A stretch of DNA of 64,000 nucleotides from an uncultured Clostridia bacterium (GCA_934777435.1 CAKVNK010000001.1:62001-126000), one strand, 5' to 3'. Counted from the first letter of the stretch, positions 34,477 through 43,207 are shown. Program-made: numbers and translations. Notes: a model not told the origin generated them from the sequence alone.

Positions 34477-35636
34477 AAACCAAAAATTCAATCAAACCGA
34501 TTGTTTGTGTGTGTTTGGCTGTTGCGTCAGTTTTTTTGTCTATATCATTGCTTTGGCAGGTTTCACCCACATATGCGTCAGCAGTCGGCAGTTCAGCAAA
34601 ATCAATGTGTGTGCTAGATAAAGATAGTCACCGCATTTTGTACAGCAAAAACGCCAACGAGCAACTACCTATGGCTTCAACCACAAAAGTTGTTACAGCA
34701 ATAACAGCCATTGAAAATTGCAAAAATTTAGATGAAGTGATAACAATTAATAATAATGCTGTTGGAGTGGAAGGCACATCAATTTATTTAAGAAAAGGTG
34801 AACATATTTCAGTTAGAGATTTGTTGTATGGACTTATGCTTCGCAGTGGCAATGATAGTGCAACCGCACTTGCTTATCATATAGCAGGTGGTGTAAGTCA
34901 ATTTGCCGATTTGATGAACGCTCTTGCAAAAAAGGTTGGGGCAAATAATTCACATTTTGCGAATCCACACGGACTTGACAATCCAAACCATTACACAACG
35001 GCTTATGATTTGGCACTTATCAGTTGTTATGCTTTAAATAATCCGATTTTTAAAGAAATTGTTTCAACAAAATCGCATGTTATTCCAGCAACAAATATGT
35101 CTGACAAACGTTATTTAGCAAACAAAAACCGCTTGCTTTCAAGTTTAGAAGGTTGCTGTGGTGTTAAAACTGGTTTTACATCAAAGGCAGGGCGTTGTTT
35201 GGTTAGTGCTTGTGAAAGAGAACAACAAACCACAGTGTGCGTTGTTTTAAACTGTGGCCCAATGTTTGAAGAAAGTGCAGATTTGCTTGATGCAAGTTTT
35301 GTTGATTATGAGTATACAAAATTGATAGATAAAAACAAGCAAATATATAATGAATATGTTACCGATTCAGCAAACGGAAGACTTTATTTATATGCAGAAG
35401 ACGATTTTTATTATCCACTTTTGCCAGGCGAAAAAGATAGAGTTAAGTTAAATTATAATGTCAAATTAGACGATGCAAAACAAGGCAGTGTTGTATGGAA
35501 AATTGATATTTTGCTAGATAATCAGTTGCTTAATTCAGTAAAATTATATACAATTAATAAGATTGATAAGTTTTTGGATAACCAAACACTTCAAATCAAA
35601 GAAATACTATGGGAAGAAAAGATAAATGAGAATTAA
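34473..35636 (+). CDS. D-alanyl-D-alanine carboxypeptidase (DacF/DacB-type, penicillin-binding)
   Basis: Trims the last D-Ala from peptidoglycan stem peptides. N-terminal signal/anchor helix (about 7-32), active-site SxxK in PMASTTKVV (about 66-75), SxN as LRSGNDSATA (about 126-135), and KTG in GVKTGFTSKAGRCL (about 230). 387 residues with the usual C-terminal beta domain. Next to gerW and overlapping rluB by 11 nt; this is the sporulation-type carboxypeptidase position of Clostridia, so a role in cortex crosslinking is likely but inferred. Confidence 0.93.
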   Translation: MKTKNSIKPIVCVCLAVASVFLSISLLWQVSPTYASAVGSSAKSMCVLDKDSHRILYSKNANEQLPMASTTKVVTAITAIENCKNLDEVITINNNAVGVEGTSIYLRKGEHISVRDLLYGLMLRSGNDSATALAYHIAGGVSQFADLMNALAKKVGANNSHFANPHGLDNPNHYTTAYDLALISCYALNNPIFKEIVSTKSHVIPATNMSDKRYLANKNRLLSSLEGCCGVKTGFTSKAGRCLVSACEREQQTTVCVVLNCGPMFEESADLLDASFVDYEYTKLIDKNKQIYNEYVTDSANGRLYLYAEDDFYYPLLPGEKDRVKLNYNVKLDDAKQGSVVWKIDILLDNQLLNSVKLYTINKIDKFLDNQTLQIKEILWEEKINEN

Positions 35637-36336
35637 TAAATATATTGCACAATCAGGCATAACAAGCCGTCGTAAAGCAGAAGAATTGATAACTGCTGGT
35701 AAGGTTAAAGTTAATGGTAAAGTTGTAACCGCACTTGCAACAGATATTAAACCAACTGACCAAGTTACAGTTGATGGCAAATATATTCACACTGCTGAAA
35801 ATTTTGTTTACTACAAATTGCACAAACCAAAAGGTTATGTTTGCACAGTTGAAGATGATAAGGGTAGAAAGACGGTTATGGAACTTATGCGTGGAGTACA
35901 TGCACGTGTATTTCCAGTTGGTCGTTTAGACTATGATACAGAAGGTTTGTTGCTTTTAACAAATGATGGCGATTTATCAAACATTTTAACACGTCCAAGC
36001 AGTGAAGTTGAAAAGGTTTATTATGCAACCATTGAGGGCAATATAACAAAAGACGAAATAAAAACCCTTTCATCAGGCGTAGAAATTGACGGTTATAAAA
36101 CAAAACCTTGCAGTGTTGTTTTGCTTGAACAAAATGCAACACAAACTAAACTTGCAATCACAATCACAGAAGGCAAAAACCGCCAAATCAGAAAAATGCT
36201 TGAAACAGTTGGTAAAAATGTTAAATTTTTGAAGCGTGTGCAAATCGGTGATATTCGTTTAGGTGGTTTGTCACGTGGTGAATATACACCATTAAACGCC
36301 AAAGAAATGAAATATTTAATGAGTTTAAAGAAATAA
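35626..36336 (+). CDS. rluB: Pseudouridine synthase, RluB/RsuA family
   Basis: Small-domain S4 RNA-binding start (MRINKYIAQSGITSRRKAEELI), then YKLHKPKGYVCT, catalytic GRLDYDTEGLLLLTNDGDL (Asp about 103), and TEGKNRQIRKML (typical for RsuA/RluB/E/F). 236 residues. In Bacillus RluB modifies 23S rRNA helix 90 region (U2633 type site); the same is likely here. Overlaps the carboxypeptidase gene. Confidence 0.92.
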   Translation: MRINKYIAQSGITSRRKAEELITAGKVKVNGKVVTALATDIKPTDQVTVDGKYIHTAENFVYYKLHKPKGYVCTVEDDKGRKTVMELMRGVHARVFPVGRLDYDTEGLLLLTNDGDLSNILTRPSSEVEKVYYATIEGNITKDEIKTLSSGVEIDGYKTKPCSVVLLEQNATQTKLAITITEGKNRQIRKMLETVGKNVKFLKRVQIGDIRLGGLSRGEYTPLNAKEMKYLMSLKK

Positions 36337-36504
36337 TATTAAAGGCAAATAAAAACTAATAGACACTTAATATTATTAGTTGATTTTGCTGATAAATAAT
36401 TAAAAAATTGTTTAGTTGATTAAAAAATAAAATAAATTATAATCAAAATCATATTTTAAAACTATATAACTTACAAAAAGTGGCTGTGCTGGCTACTTTT
36501 TTCT

Positions 36505-36533
36505 TTGCCAAAAGTTGTAATATGTGCTAGAAT
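36505..36533 (+). promoter_or_regulatory. Sigma-A promoter predicting a leaderless mRNA (gene at 36541)
   Basis: TTGCCA (36505-36510), 17-bp spacer ending TGC, TAGAAT (36528-36533). The GTG start begins 8 nt after the -10 box. Confidence 0.78.
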
Positions 36534-36540
36534 AACGCCA

Positions 36541-37776
36541 GTGGAAACAAATTTTGACGTTGTTATTATAGGTGGTGGGGCATCTGGTATGATGTCCGCA
36601 ATTTTTGCTTCACAAAACGGCAACAAAACATTGATTTTAGACCATAATGAAAAGTTGGGTAAAAAACTTTATATCACAGGTAAGGGCAAGTGTAATTTAA
36701 CAAACAATAGTAGTGTTGAAACACATTTAGAGAACATTATGCACAACAGCAAATTTATGTTTTCTGCTTTAAACGCTTTTACACCACAACAAACCATGGC
36801 ATTTTTTGAGTCTAAAGGTTTGCCACTTCGCACAGAGCGTGGCAAAAGGGTGTTCCCAGCAAGTGATAAATCTAGCGATGTTATCAAAACACTTGAAAAA
36901 TGTTTGCACGATTCAGGTGTTAAAATCTCACTTAACAATGAAATCAAATCGGTTAAAAAAGAGAATGACACTTTCTATATTTTGTGTGACAACTGTGTTG
37001 AATACACCGCACATAGTTTAATTTTGGCAACTGGTGGGCTTTCATATGTCGGTACTGGTGCGTCAAGTTTTGGGCAAAAAATTGCCAAACAATTTGGTCA
37101 CAAGATTGTTGCAAACAAAAGTGCGTTATGCCCAATAGTTGTTAAAGACGATGTTAGTGAACTCAATGGTTTAAGCCTTAAAAATGTTACACTTGAAACC
37201 ACACTTTCAGGCAAAACATATAAAGAATTTGGTGAAATGATGTTCACTTTTAATTCAATCACTGGGCCAATAGGATTAACACTTTCAAGCAAAATCAATG
37301 AGTGTGATTTAACAGATGCAAAGTTGTTGCTTGACTTAAAACCTGCATTATCTGTTGCTTTGTTGGATGCAAAATTGCAACGTGAAATTGTTGAATATGC
37401 CAAAACTGACCTTAAAAATTACCTTTACACGCTTTTACCAAGGTCCTTTGTTGAGTATTTTATGGCTCATTTGGGCTTAAATAACAAAAAAATGGCAGAT
37501 TTAAACAAAACTGACCGCAACACCATTGTTAATGGACTTAAAAAATTTGACTTTTCTATTAAATCGTTAGATAATATAAACGTTAGTATTGTAACCGCTG
37601 GTGGGGTTGATGTTAAACAAGTCAATTCCAAAACATGTGAGAGCAAACTTGTGCCAAACTTATATATAGTTGGAGAGTTGCTTGATGTTGACGCATTAAC
37701 TGGTGGCTTTAACTTGCAAATTGCTTGGTCAACTGGATATGTTGCCGGCAATGCAATTAAAAAACAAAGTGAATAG
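36541..37776 (+). CDS. BaiN/HI0933-type FAD-dependent oxidoreductase
   Basis: Flavoprotein with dinucleotide fold FDVVIIGGGASGMMSAIFA (about residues 4-22), the family motif KLGKKLYITGKGKCNLTNNS (about 37-56), GGLSYVGTGASSFG, and the C-terminal FAD motif VTAGGVDVKQVN...GELLDVDALTGGFNLQIAWSTGY. 411 residues. Family members act in redox steps such as the Bai bile-acid pathway, but many are uncharacterised. The start is a GTG with the -10 box 7 nt upstream, so the mRNA is probably leaderless; a longer frame from 36505 would run through the promoter. Confidence 0.88.
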   Translation: METNFDVVIIGGGASGMMSAIFASQNGNKTLILDHNEKLGKKLYITGKGKCNLTNNSSVETHLENIMHNSKFMFSALNAFTPQQTMAFFESKGLPLRTERGKRVFPASDKSSDVIKTLEKCLHDSGVKISLNNEIKSVKKENDTFYILCDNCVEYTAHSLILATGGLSYVGTGASSFGQKIAKQFGHKIVANKSALCPIVVKDDVSELNGLSLKNVTLETTLSGKTYKEFGEMMFTFNSITGPIGLTLSSKINECDLTDAKLLLDLKPALSVALLDAKLQREIVEYAKTDLKNYLYTLLPRSFVEYFMAHLGLNNKKMADLNKTDRNTIVNGLKKFDFSIKSLDNINVSIVTAGGVDVKQVNSKTCESKLVPNLYIVGELLDVDALTGGFNLQIAWSTGYVAGNAIKKQSE

Positions 37777-37860
37777 TTAAAAGTTTTTGTTGATGTAAAG
37801 CATATTTTGTGCTTAAATTTCATTTGAAAACATTAAAATTGACAAATTAAAAGGATAATT

Positions 37861-38457
37861 ATGTTTTTTTGGATAATGTTTATCATTGCTTTTTTGCCTT
37901 TGGTGATTTTGTTTCCAATCAAAAAAGTTGGCAAGAAAAATTTAAAACAACTTAAAGGTAAAAACTACATAATTGCGTGCAATCATATGTCTAATAATGA
38001 TGCGCCTATGTTGGATATTAGGTTTGGCAAAAAGATTTATTATTTGGCTAAAAAAGAGTTGTTTAAGGGCAAATTTAAGTCCGCTTTTATGAACTATGTT
38101 GGGGCAGTTAAAGTTGATAGAGAAAAGGTTGAACCAAGTTCAATTAAGCAAGTGTTGAGATTAATAAACAAAGGTAAGCGTGTTTGCATTTTCCCACAAG
38201 GCACTCGTGCAAAAACACCTTATGTTGAAGACGGCTCTGCAAAAGAAGGCGTTGCAATGTTTGCAATCCGCACAAACACACCAGTTGTGCCAATGATGTA
38301 CAACAAAAAGCTTAAACCTTTTAGGTTTACAAAACTTTATATCGGTGAACCTATCTACCCAGACCCAGAAAGAAAAAACGATAAAACATATTTGGCAGAG
38401 TTTTCTGACCTTGTTGTTAGCAAAATGAACGCCTTGCTTGAAGGAGAAAAGAAATAA
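37861..38457 (+). CDS. plsC: 1-acyl-sn-glycerol-3-phosphate acyltransferase (PlsC family)
   Basis: Transfers the second acyl chain to make phosphatidic acid. N-terminal membrane helix (about 1-20), catalytic NHxxxxD as CNHMSNNDAP (about 39-48), and the substrate motif FPQGTRAK (about 119-126) where the usual EGTR is QGTR. 198 residues. In many Clostridia the order is cmk-plsC-ispH-S1; here cmk and ispH are absent from this spot and plsC ends on the start of the S1 gene (TAATG). Confidence 0.9.
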   Translation: MFFWIMFIIAFLPLVILFPIKKVGKKNLKQLKGKNYIIACNHMSNNDAPMLDIRFGKKIYYLAKKELFKGKFKSAFMNYVGAVKVDREKVEPSSIKQVLRLINKGKRVCIFPQGTRAKTPYVEDGSAKEGVAMFAIRTNTPVVPMMYNKKLKPFRFTKLYIGEPIYPDPERKNDKTYLAEFSDLVVSKMNALLEGEKK

Positions 38458-39467
38458 TGAAAATGAAAGATTTTAATATTAATATGACACAATACAACCG
38501 TGGCGACATTATCACAGGCACAATCGTTATGCTTGGTGCAAAAGAAGTGGTTGTAGCGTTGGGTGGTCTTAAAGAAGGCGTTTTCCCACGTGAAGAACTT
38601 GAACCTAACTTTAAAATGGGTGATGCTGTTTTGGTTATGGTTACAGGTAAAATTGATGATAAAGGATGTTTGGTTGTGAACCATGCAGGCGTAAATAAAG
38701 CAATAGAAGAAAAAGAAAAAATTAAATCACTTAAAGTTGGCAGTGAACTTAATTTTGTGGCATCTTCAATTAACACAGCGGGTCTTTTAGGTGAATTTAT
38801 GGGTTATAGAGTGTTCTTACCATTTAGCCAATGTGCTCCACAAGATTATGTTAATAAAGATAGTTTGGTTAGCCGCAACATAACAGCAATCGTTATTGAA
38901 CTTAATAATATTAAAAAATCCATAGTTTGTAGCACAAAACTTTTAATGAACACTGAATTCCAGCCAGTTGAAATCGGTCAAGTTATCTCTGGCACCGTGA
39001 TTAAATTAGAAGATAAATATGCACTTGTATTACTTGAAAATGGCACAAAAGCAAAACTTTCAATTTCTGACGCAAGTTACACACATATTGACAGTTTAAA
39101 ATCAGTTGTGAACGAAAATGAAAAATATGACTTTAAAGTGCTTGATACAAACACAGATTATTCACGTGTTAGCGTTGGTTTAAAACAACTTCAAACCGAC
39201 CCACGTGACGCCGCATTTAACCAACTCAATATCGGCGATGAAGTAGAAGGTGAAGTTGTTAAAATTTTGCCGGTTGGCGCTGTTATAAAGCTTGATAATG
39301 GCTTTTCAGCAATGGCAATCACAAAGGATAACAGTGATAGAGCAAATGTTGCAACACACCACCTTTATAAATTAAATTCTCGTGTTAAAGGCTACATTTC
39401 ATATTTAAACAGTGAAAGGCACAAAATCAACATTATAACAAATCGTAAAAAGGAAAGTGAAGAATAA
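38457..39467 (+). CDS. S1-domain RNA-binding protein (RpsA-like, short)
   Basis: Three to four S1 repeats in 336 residues. The first is YNRGDIITGTIVMLGAKEVVVALGGLKEGVFPREEL; another is IGQVISGTVIKLEDKYALVLLENGTKAKL; the last is IGDEVEGEVVKILPVGAVIKLDNGFSAMAI. The short Firmicutes form does not always bind the ribosome like E. coli S1; it is usually annotated as S1-like or YpfD. The start overlaps the plsC stop by one base, so the pair is coupled. Confidence 0.87.
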   Translation: MKMKDFNINMTQYNRGDIITGTIVMLGAKEVVVALGGLKEGVFPREELEPNFKMGDAVLVMVTGKIDDKGCLVVNHAGVNKAIEEKEKIKSLKVGSELNFVASSINTAGLLGEFMGYRVFLPFSQCAPQDYVNKDSLVSRNITAIVIELNNIKKSIVCSTKLLMNTEFQPVEIGQVISGTVIKLEDKYALVLLENGTKAKLSISDASYTHIDSLKSVVNENEKYDFKVLDTNTDYSRVSVGLKQLQTDPRDAAFNQLNIGDEVEGEVVKILPVGAVIKLDNGFSAMAITKDNSDRANVATHHLYKLNSRVKGYISYLNSERHKINIITNRKKESEE

Positions 39468-39589
39468 GTCTTCATTTTTTTATTCATTATAATACAACTA
39501 TAAACTGTATTGATTTGGGCTTAAATTAACGCAAATTCAACAATAAATACGAAAAAATTAACTATTTGCCTTAAATTTCGACATTTTGA

Positions 39590-39618
39590 TTGCTTTTATT
39601 TTCAATCAGACGTAAAAT
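39590..39618 (+). promoter_or_regulatory. Sigma-A promoter predicting a leaderless mRNA (gene at 39626)
   Basis: TTGCTT (39590-39595), 17-bp spacer, TAAAAT (39613-39618); ATG begins 8 nt after the -10 box. Confidence 0.68.
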
Positions 39619-39625
39619 TACCCGT

Positions 39626-40315
39626 ATGAGGATGAAAAGGATTTTATATCCGTTGATTTGCATTGCAGTCGTTTTTGCGATTGCAACTTTTTTAATTGTT
39701 AAAAACAAATTCAACTATAATTCAACCTCTCAATCTGAAACTTCTGTTAAAACTGGCGATTCAGATTCTAAAAGGAATAATAACAACACTAACAATGAAG
39801 ATGACGGCATACAAACTCTGCTTGAAGACCAAGAAAATAACCCAATAGGTGATAGCACACAAGGACAATCAGAAACAGGCAACAAAACGCCTTATGCTGA
39901 TGACGAAGATGATAAATCTTACGAAGAAGATAACACAACTGGCGGTGGCACAAGCGAAACACCAACCAATCCTACTGATAACGAGCCAACCGATGACAAT
40001 AGAACTATTGAACCAGACAATTCAATTTCACCAGTTGATGATAGGCTTAAAATTGTTTTAACTGATTGCAGTTCAGATACAATTATTGTAAACACCGATA
40101 TTCTTTGTTTGAATTATGAAATTGTTGACGGAAACAAGCAATACATAAATCAAGATGTTAATATAATAATTGACAACGAAAATATTTGTGATATTATGTT
40201 GCAAGGTGCACCGTTAATCTACTTGCAAAAGCAGGGCAAAGGCAAAACAACAATCAAAATTGTTTCAGTAACAAACCCACAAGTTTTTAAAACAATCACA
40301 GTAATATTTAATTAG
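39626..40315 (+). CDS. Unknown membrane-anchored extracytoplasmic protein (229 aa)
   Basis: A basic start (MRMKRILYPL), one membrane helix (about 7-24), then a 100-residue low-complexity linker rich in Asn, Asp, Thr, Glu and Gly (about 30-140), and a C-terminal domain of about 85 residues with beta pattern, similar in style to bacterial Ig-like (Big) domains: LKIVLTDCSSDTIIVNTD ... KGKTTIKIVSVTNP. No family could be confirmed. Probably leaderless mRNA; a terminator follows. Confidence 0.68.
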   Translation: MRMKRILYPLICIAVVFAIATFLIVKNKFNYNSTSQSETSVKTGDSDSKRNNNNTNNEDDGIQTLLEDQENNPIGDSTQGQSETGNKTPYADDEDDKSYEEDNTTGGGTSETPTNPTDNEPTDDNRTIEPDNSISPVDDRLKIVLTDCSSDTIIVNTDILCLNYEIVDGNKQYINQDVNIIIDNENICDIMLQGAPLIYLQKQGKGKTTIKIVSVTNPQVFKTITVIFN

Positions 40316-40351
40316 CACTATTAAATTTTTTTTAGTTAACTAAAAAATAAA

Positions 40352-40378
40352 AAAGCACCTATGTTTAGGTGTTTTTTG
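40352..40378 (+). terminator. Bidirectional terminator
   Basis: CACCTA (40356-40361), loop, TAGGTG (40366-40371), T-run on both strands. It serves the + gene and the minus-strand methyltransferase gene that converge here. Confidence 0.82.
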
Positions 40379-40391
40379 TATGCTTATTATT

Positions 40392-41102
40392 TTAAGCATT
40401 TTTTGTAAAATGATATTCAGCCATAGCAACGCTTATTGCAAGGTTAAATGAATCAATTTCACTTGATTGTCTAATCTTTATCTTTGTGCCTTTGTTTGCG
40501 ACTTCTTGTGGTAGACCGGTGGCTTCATTGCCAAACACAAGTGAGAAAGATTGTTTATTATCAACTTCGGTTTGTTGTAAGTATTGTGCACCGTCTAAAC
40601 AGAAAGTATAGATTTTGTTATTTTTAAATTTGCTAATATATTCTTCAAAACTATCAAACAATTCAATATTAAGCCTGAATATAGCACCCATTGATGCACG
40701 CACAACTTTTGGGCTAAAAGGGTCAGCACAAGGGCGAATTAGAGCAATATTTTTTAAATTTAAGCCAAGTGAAGTTCTTAATATTGTGCCTAAATTACCC
40801 ATATCACTAGGGTTAACAAGGCATAAGTGGTTGCCGGCGGTTAATTTGTTTTCAAACTTTTTAAACTCACCAACAATATGCACATTTTCTTTACCAGATA
40901 AACTTTCAACGAATTTTGTGCGTTCAATCAAAGAAATGTTATTTTTACGGCAGAAATCAAAAAGGGTATTGACATCATCTGTCAACTTAATATTTTTTGT
41001 GTAATAAACGCCAACCACTTGTTCAGGTTTGTTTTTAACTAACTCGTATGTGGCAAACATTCCTATTGCAAAACTATTTTCATCTAATTTTTTATATTTC
41101 AT
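40392..41102 (-). CDS. Second TrmH/SpoU-family (SPOUT) RNA methyltransferase
   Basis: A 236-residue SPOUT protein with motif 1 VNPSDMGNLGTILRTSL (about 96-112), motif 2 SLVFGNEATGLPQEV, motif 3 IKIRQSSEIDSFNLAISVAMAEYHF. The 'EIDSFNLA' form resembles TrmL/TrmH-like tRNA or 23S enzymes. All key residues (N, G, R in motif 1; E in motif 2; SxN in motif 3) are present. The minus-strand promoter puts the -10 box 6 nt before the ATG, so the mRNA is probably leaderless. Paralogue of the gene at 17582. Confidence 0.88.
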   Translation of the reverse strand: MKYKKLDENSFAIGMFATYELVKNKPEQVVGVYYTKNIKLTDDVNTLFDFCRKNNISLIERTKFVESLSGKENVHIVGEFKKFENKLTAGNHLCLVNPSDMGNLGTILRTSLGLNLKNIALIRPCADPFSPKVVRASMGAIFRLNIELFDSFEEYISKFKNNKIYTFCLDGAQYLQQTEVDNKQSFSLVFGNEATGLPQEVANKGTKIKIRQSSEIDSFNLAISVAMAEYHFTKNA

Positions 41103-41108
41103 ATTTTT

Positions 41109-41137
41109 ATTTTACACCAAAACATTAATTTTTCCAA
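41109..41137 (-). promoter_or_regulatory. Minus-strand sigma-A promoter predicting a leaderless mRNA (gene ending at 41102)
   Basis: Read on the minus strand: TTGGAA (41137-41132), 17-bp spacer, TAAAAT (41114-41109), 6 nt, ATG at 41102. Confidence 0.68.
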
Positions 41138-41185
41138 CTTATATTTAAAAATTAATTGAAAAATACTGATAATGACAAAAATTGA

Positions 41186-41272
41186 AAAGCGAAAAAAGCA
41201 GCAAAACTTGCCATAAAACAAGAAGAACAAGCAGAAGAAATCACAAAAGAACAATCTGCTGAAAATGCCTAA
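41186..41272 (+). pseudogene. Possible remnant of a coding tail (28 codons)
   Basis: A frame reading KAKKAAKLAIKQEEQA and then EEITKEQSAENA ends in TAA at 41270-41272 and looks like the lysine/glutamate-rich tail of a small basic protein. A TGA stands just before it (41183-41185) and no start is available. Too short to identify; could be chance. Confidence 0.25.
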
Positions 41273-41361
41273 TGTAGTAGTAACATCGTTTGCGAAAAGT
41301 ATTATCATTTTTTGCGAAAGGTAAATTTAACCATATTGCTCAATAATAGAGTAGAACTTAA

Positions 41362-41395
41362 TAAAAAGGACGACTTATAAAGCCGTCTTTTTTTG
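41362..41395 (-). terminator. Terminator of tRNA-Thr (minus strand)
   Basis: Read on the minus strand, a GACGGC/GTCGTC-type stem flanked by A-run and T-run lies directly after the tRNA CCA end. Also T-rich on the + strand. Confidence 0.65.
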
Positions 41396-41471
41396 TGGAG
41401 CTACTGGGCGGGATTGAACCGCCGACCTGCTGATTACGAATCAGCTGCTCTACCAACTGAGCCACAGTAGC
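41396..41471 (-). tRNA. tRNA-Thr (anticodon CGU)
   Basis: 76 nt on the minus strand, from GCTACTG (5' end at 41471) to encoded CCA (41398-41396). Acceptor stem GCTACTG/CAGTAGC, D-loop CTCAGTTGGTAGAG, anticodon arm GCTGA-TTCGTAA-TCAGC giving anticodon CGU, and T-arm with GGTTCAATCC. It reads ACG codons. A second tRNA-Thr (UGU) is at 46289-46363. The 5' half is duplicated upstream. Confidence 0.95.
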
Positions 41472-41523
41472 ATAAGATAAGTTTTTTTTAAAGTGCAGAT
41501 TGCCGACCTGCTGTAAACGATTT
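41432..41523. repeat. Direct repeat copy A (includes 5' half of tRNA-Thr)
   Basis: 92 bp from GATTACGAATC to AAACGATTT, identical to 41590-41681 (offset 158 bp). It contains the first 40 nt of the tRNA-Thr gene and about 50 bp of its upstream flank, including another short match (GCCGACCTGCTG, 41502-41513) to the tRNA's own variable/T-arm region at 41421-41432. Confidence 0.93.
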
Positions 41524-41525
41524 GA

Positions 41526-41590
41526 GTGTGAACTGATAAGTATTAATCAGTTAACACGAAAAGAAGTTTCCTTAATCACTTGTGATTAAG
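41526..41590. other. Two perfect or near-perfect hairpins between the tRNA-Thr repeats
   Basis: GTGT-G-AACTGAT / ATCAGTT-A-ACAC (about 41526-41557) and CTTAATCAC-TT-GTGATTAAG (41571-41590). Both lie upstream of the intact tRNA (in its direction) and between the repeat copies. No T-run, so not plain terminators; could be recombination scars or an operator-like site. Confidence 0.55.
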
Positions 41591-41681
41591 ATTACGAATC
41601 AGCTGCTCTACCAACTGAGCCACAGTAGCATAAGATAAGTTTTTTTTAAAGTGCAGATTGCCGACCTGCTGTAAACGATTT
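41590..41681. repeat. Direct repeat copy B (tRNA-Thr half fragment)
   Basis: Second copy of the 92-bp block. Positions 41590-41629 are, on the minus strand, the 5' half of tRNA-Thr up to the anticodon; the 3' half is missing and replaced by unrelated sequence, so it is a tRNA pseudogene fragment. From 41682 to the next promoter (41838) I see only AT-rich sequence with no gene. Confidence 0.9.
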
Positions 41682-41837
41682 CTCTATGGTGCTTCTGATA
41701 AGTAGATGAACAATAACAAGAAAATAAAAATCTTAATCTACTGAAAACAATAATATCAAATTGGCAATAATTTTACAATAATTTGGCAAAAGTTTTGCAA
41801 AAATAATTTAACAAAAATGTTTTTGTTTGTGTTTTAG

Positions 41838-41866
41838 TTGCGATAATTTTGCTGATTTGATAAAAT
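41838..41866 (+). promoter_or_regulatory. Sigma-A promoter predicting a leaderless mRNA (gene at 41873)
   Basis: TTGCGA (41838-41843), 17-bp spacer, TAAAAT (41861-41866), 6 nt, ATG. Confidence 0.75.
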
Positions 41867-41872
41867 TATTCT

Positions 41873-43207
41873 ATGTTACTAAAAATTGTATTATTTATCC
41901 TTTGGCTTTTTGTTTTAATTGCAATGTCAAGTGTAATGATAATTTTTGAACGCGATAAACCACGTACAATTATAATGTGGCTTGCTTTATTTTTATGTAC
42001 TTCACTCATTGGTGGGGTAATTTATTTATCATCAAAAGTTGTGTATTACAAAAAACGCAATTCTTTAAAAGTTAAAGTTAAGGAAGATGAAATTTACCAA
42101 AACCTTATAAGCAAATATTTGATTAAAGAAAATAACACCAGTTATGATGAATATTTTACCTTTAATCAACTGGGGTATAACGCAAATGTTTTTGAAAATA
42201 ATAGTTGCGAATTTTTCCATACCCATGGCAAATTTCAAAACAATCTTTTGCGTGAAATCTCATCTGCAAAGTCATACATCATTTTTGAAGTTACACAACT
42301 TAAAGCCCAAGATTTAGAGTGGCTTAAACAACCTTTAATTGATAAATTATCTGCTGGAGTGGTTGTTAAAATTATTTATGATAAATCAATCAACCGCAAA
42401 TTTAAACGTGAACTTGTTACTGCTGGGGCAAAAGTTTATAAGTTTAGCAAATTGCGTACACTTGACCATAAATTTATAAACAGACGAAACCGTGTTGTAA
42501 TAGACGGCAATATTGCTTATCTTGGTAAGATTGATTTAAAACCATGCCAAGCAAAAGAAAAATGTATTGTATCTAATATGATTGTAAAATTCAAGGGTGA
42601 AGTGGTGCAGGATATTGACCTTTCAGCCCACAAAGATGTTATTTTTGCAAGCGGAAAATATATGGACTATACAACACCTAAATTCGATGCCAAAACTCAA
42701 GTTAAAATGCAATACTTGTCTAACTCTATTGAGCAAGGGCTTGATTTGGCGTTGATTAAGGCAATTTGTATGGCTAAAAAGTCAATTCAAATTCAGGTGG
42801 AAGAATTTATACCAACTGAAAGCATTATGTCGCTTTTAAAATTTGCACTTAATTCTAATATTGAAGTTAGATTAATGATACCTATGAAATCGGAAGCACA
42901 AGGTAGATATTATGCTTCACGTGCCTACGCAAAAGAGTTGGCTTTATACGGTGCAAGTTGCTATCTTTATGACGGCTATATTAGGTTTAATTCTATTGTT
43001 ATAGACTCTCAATATGGGCTTTATGGTTCTTTCACACTCAATCAAGGCTTGATTAACGAAAGTTTGCAAGATGTTATGATTATTGATGATGAAAAAGCCG
43101 TTACTCACCTTAACAAAACCTTTGATGTTGGTGTAGATAATAGTTACCGCATCAATGACGCAAAATATTTGTTGTTAAAAGAAAAATTCTTTAAAAACTT
43201 TGTGTAA
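41873..43207 (+). CDS. Cardiolipin-synthase-like membrane protein with both HKD motifs degenerate
   Basis: Topology and layout of bacterial cardiolipin synthases: two N-terminal membrane helices (about 3-22 and 32-53), then two phospholipase-D domains. The HKD motifs (H-x-K-x4-D) should read like 'NHRKIVVIDG' and 'HAKTLVIDG'. Here the first is NRRNRVVIDGNIAYLG and the second IRFNSIVIDSQYGLYGS: in both, His is Arg and Lys is Asn, while the Asp stays. Catalysis by the usual phospho-histidine route is therefore not possible. 444 residues, intact frame, probably leaderless mRNA. A non-enzymatic role is inferred. Confidence 0.82.
   Translation: MLLKIVLFILWLFVLIAMSSVMIIFERDKPRTIIMWLALFLCTSLIGGVIYLSSKVVYYKKRNSLKVKVKEDEIYQNLISKYLIKENNTSYDEYFTFNQLGYNANVFENNSCEFFHTHGKFQNNLLREISSAKSYIIFEVTQLKAQDLEWLKQPLIDKLSAGVVVKIIYDKSINRKFKRELVTAGAKVYKFSKLRTLDHKFINRRNRVVIDGNIAYLGKIDLKPCQAKEKCIVSNMIVKFKGEVVQDIDLSAHKDVIFASGKYMDYTTPKFDAKTQVKMQYLSNSIEQGLDLALIKAICMAKKSIQIQVEEFIPTESIMSLLKFALNSNIEVRLMIPMKSEAQGRYYASRAYAKELALYGASCYLYDGYIRFNSIVIDSQYGLYGSFTLNQGLINESLQDVMIIDDEKAVTHLNKTFDVGVDNSYRINDAKYLLLKEKFFKNFV

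Noticed and set aside
41099..41308. Minus-strand frame rich in Phe and Cys
   Set aside because: It is the complement of a purine-rich stretch and overlaps the start and promoter of the minus-strand methyltransferase gene.
41590..41629. A second functional tRNA-Thr gene
   Set aside because: Only the 5' half is present; T-arm and acceptor 3' strand are missing.
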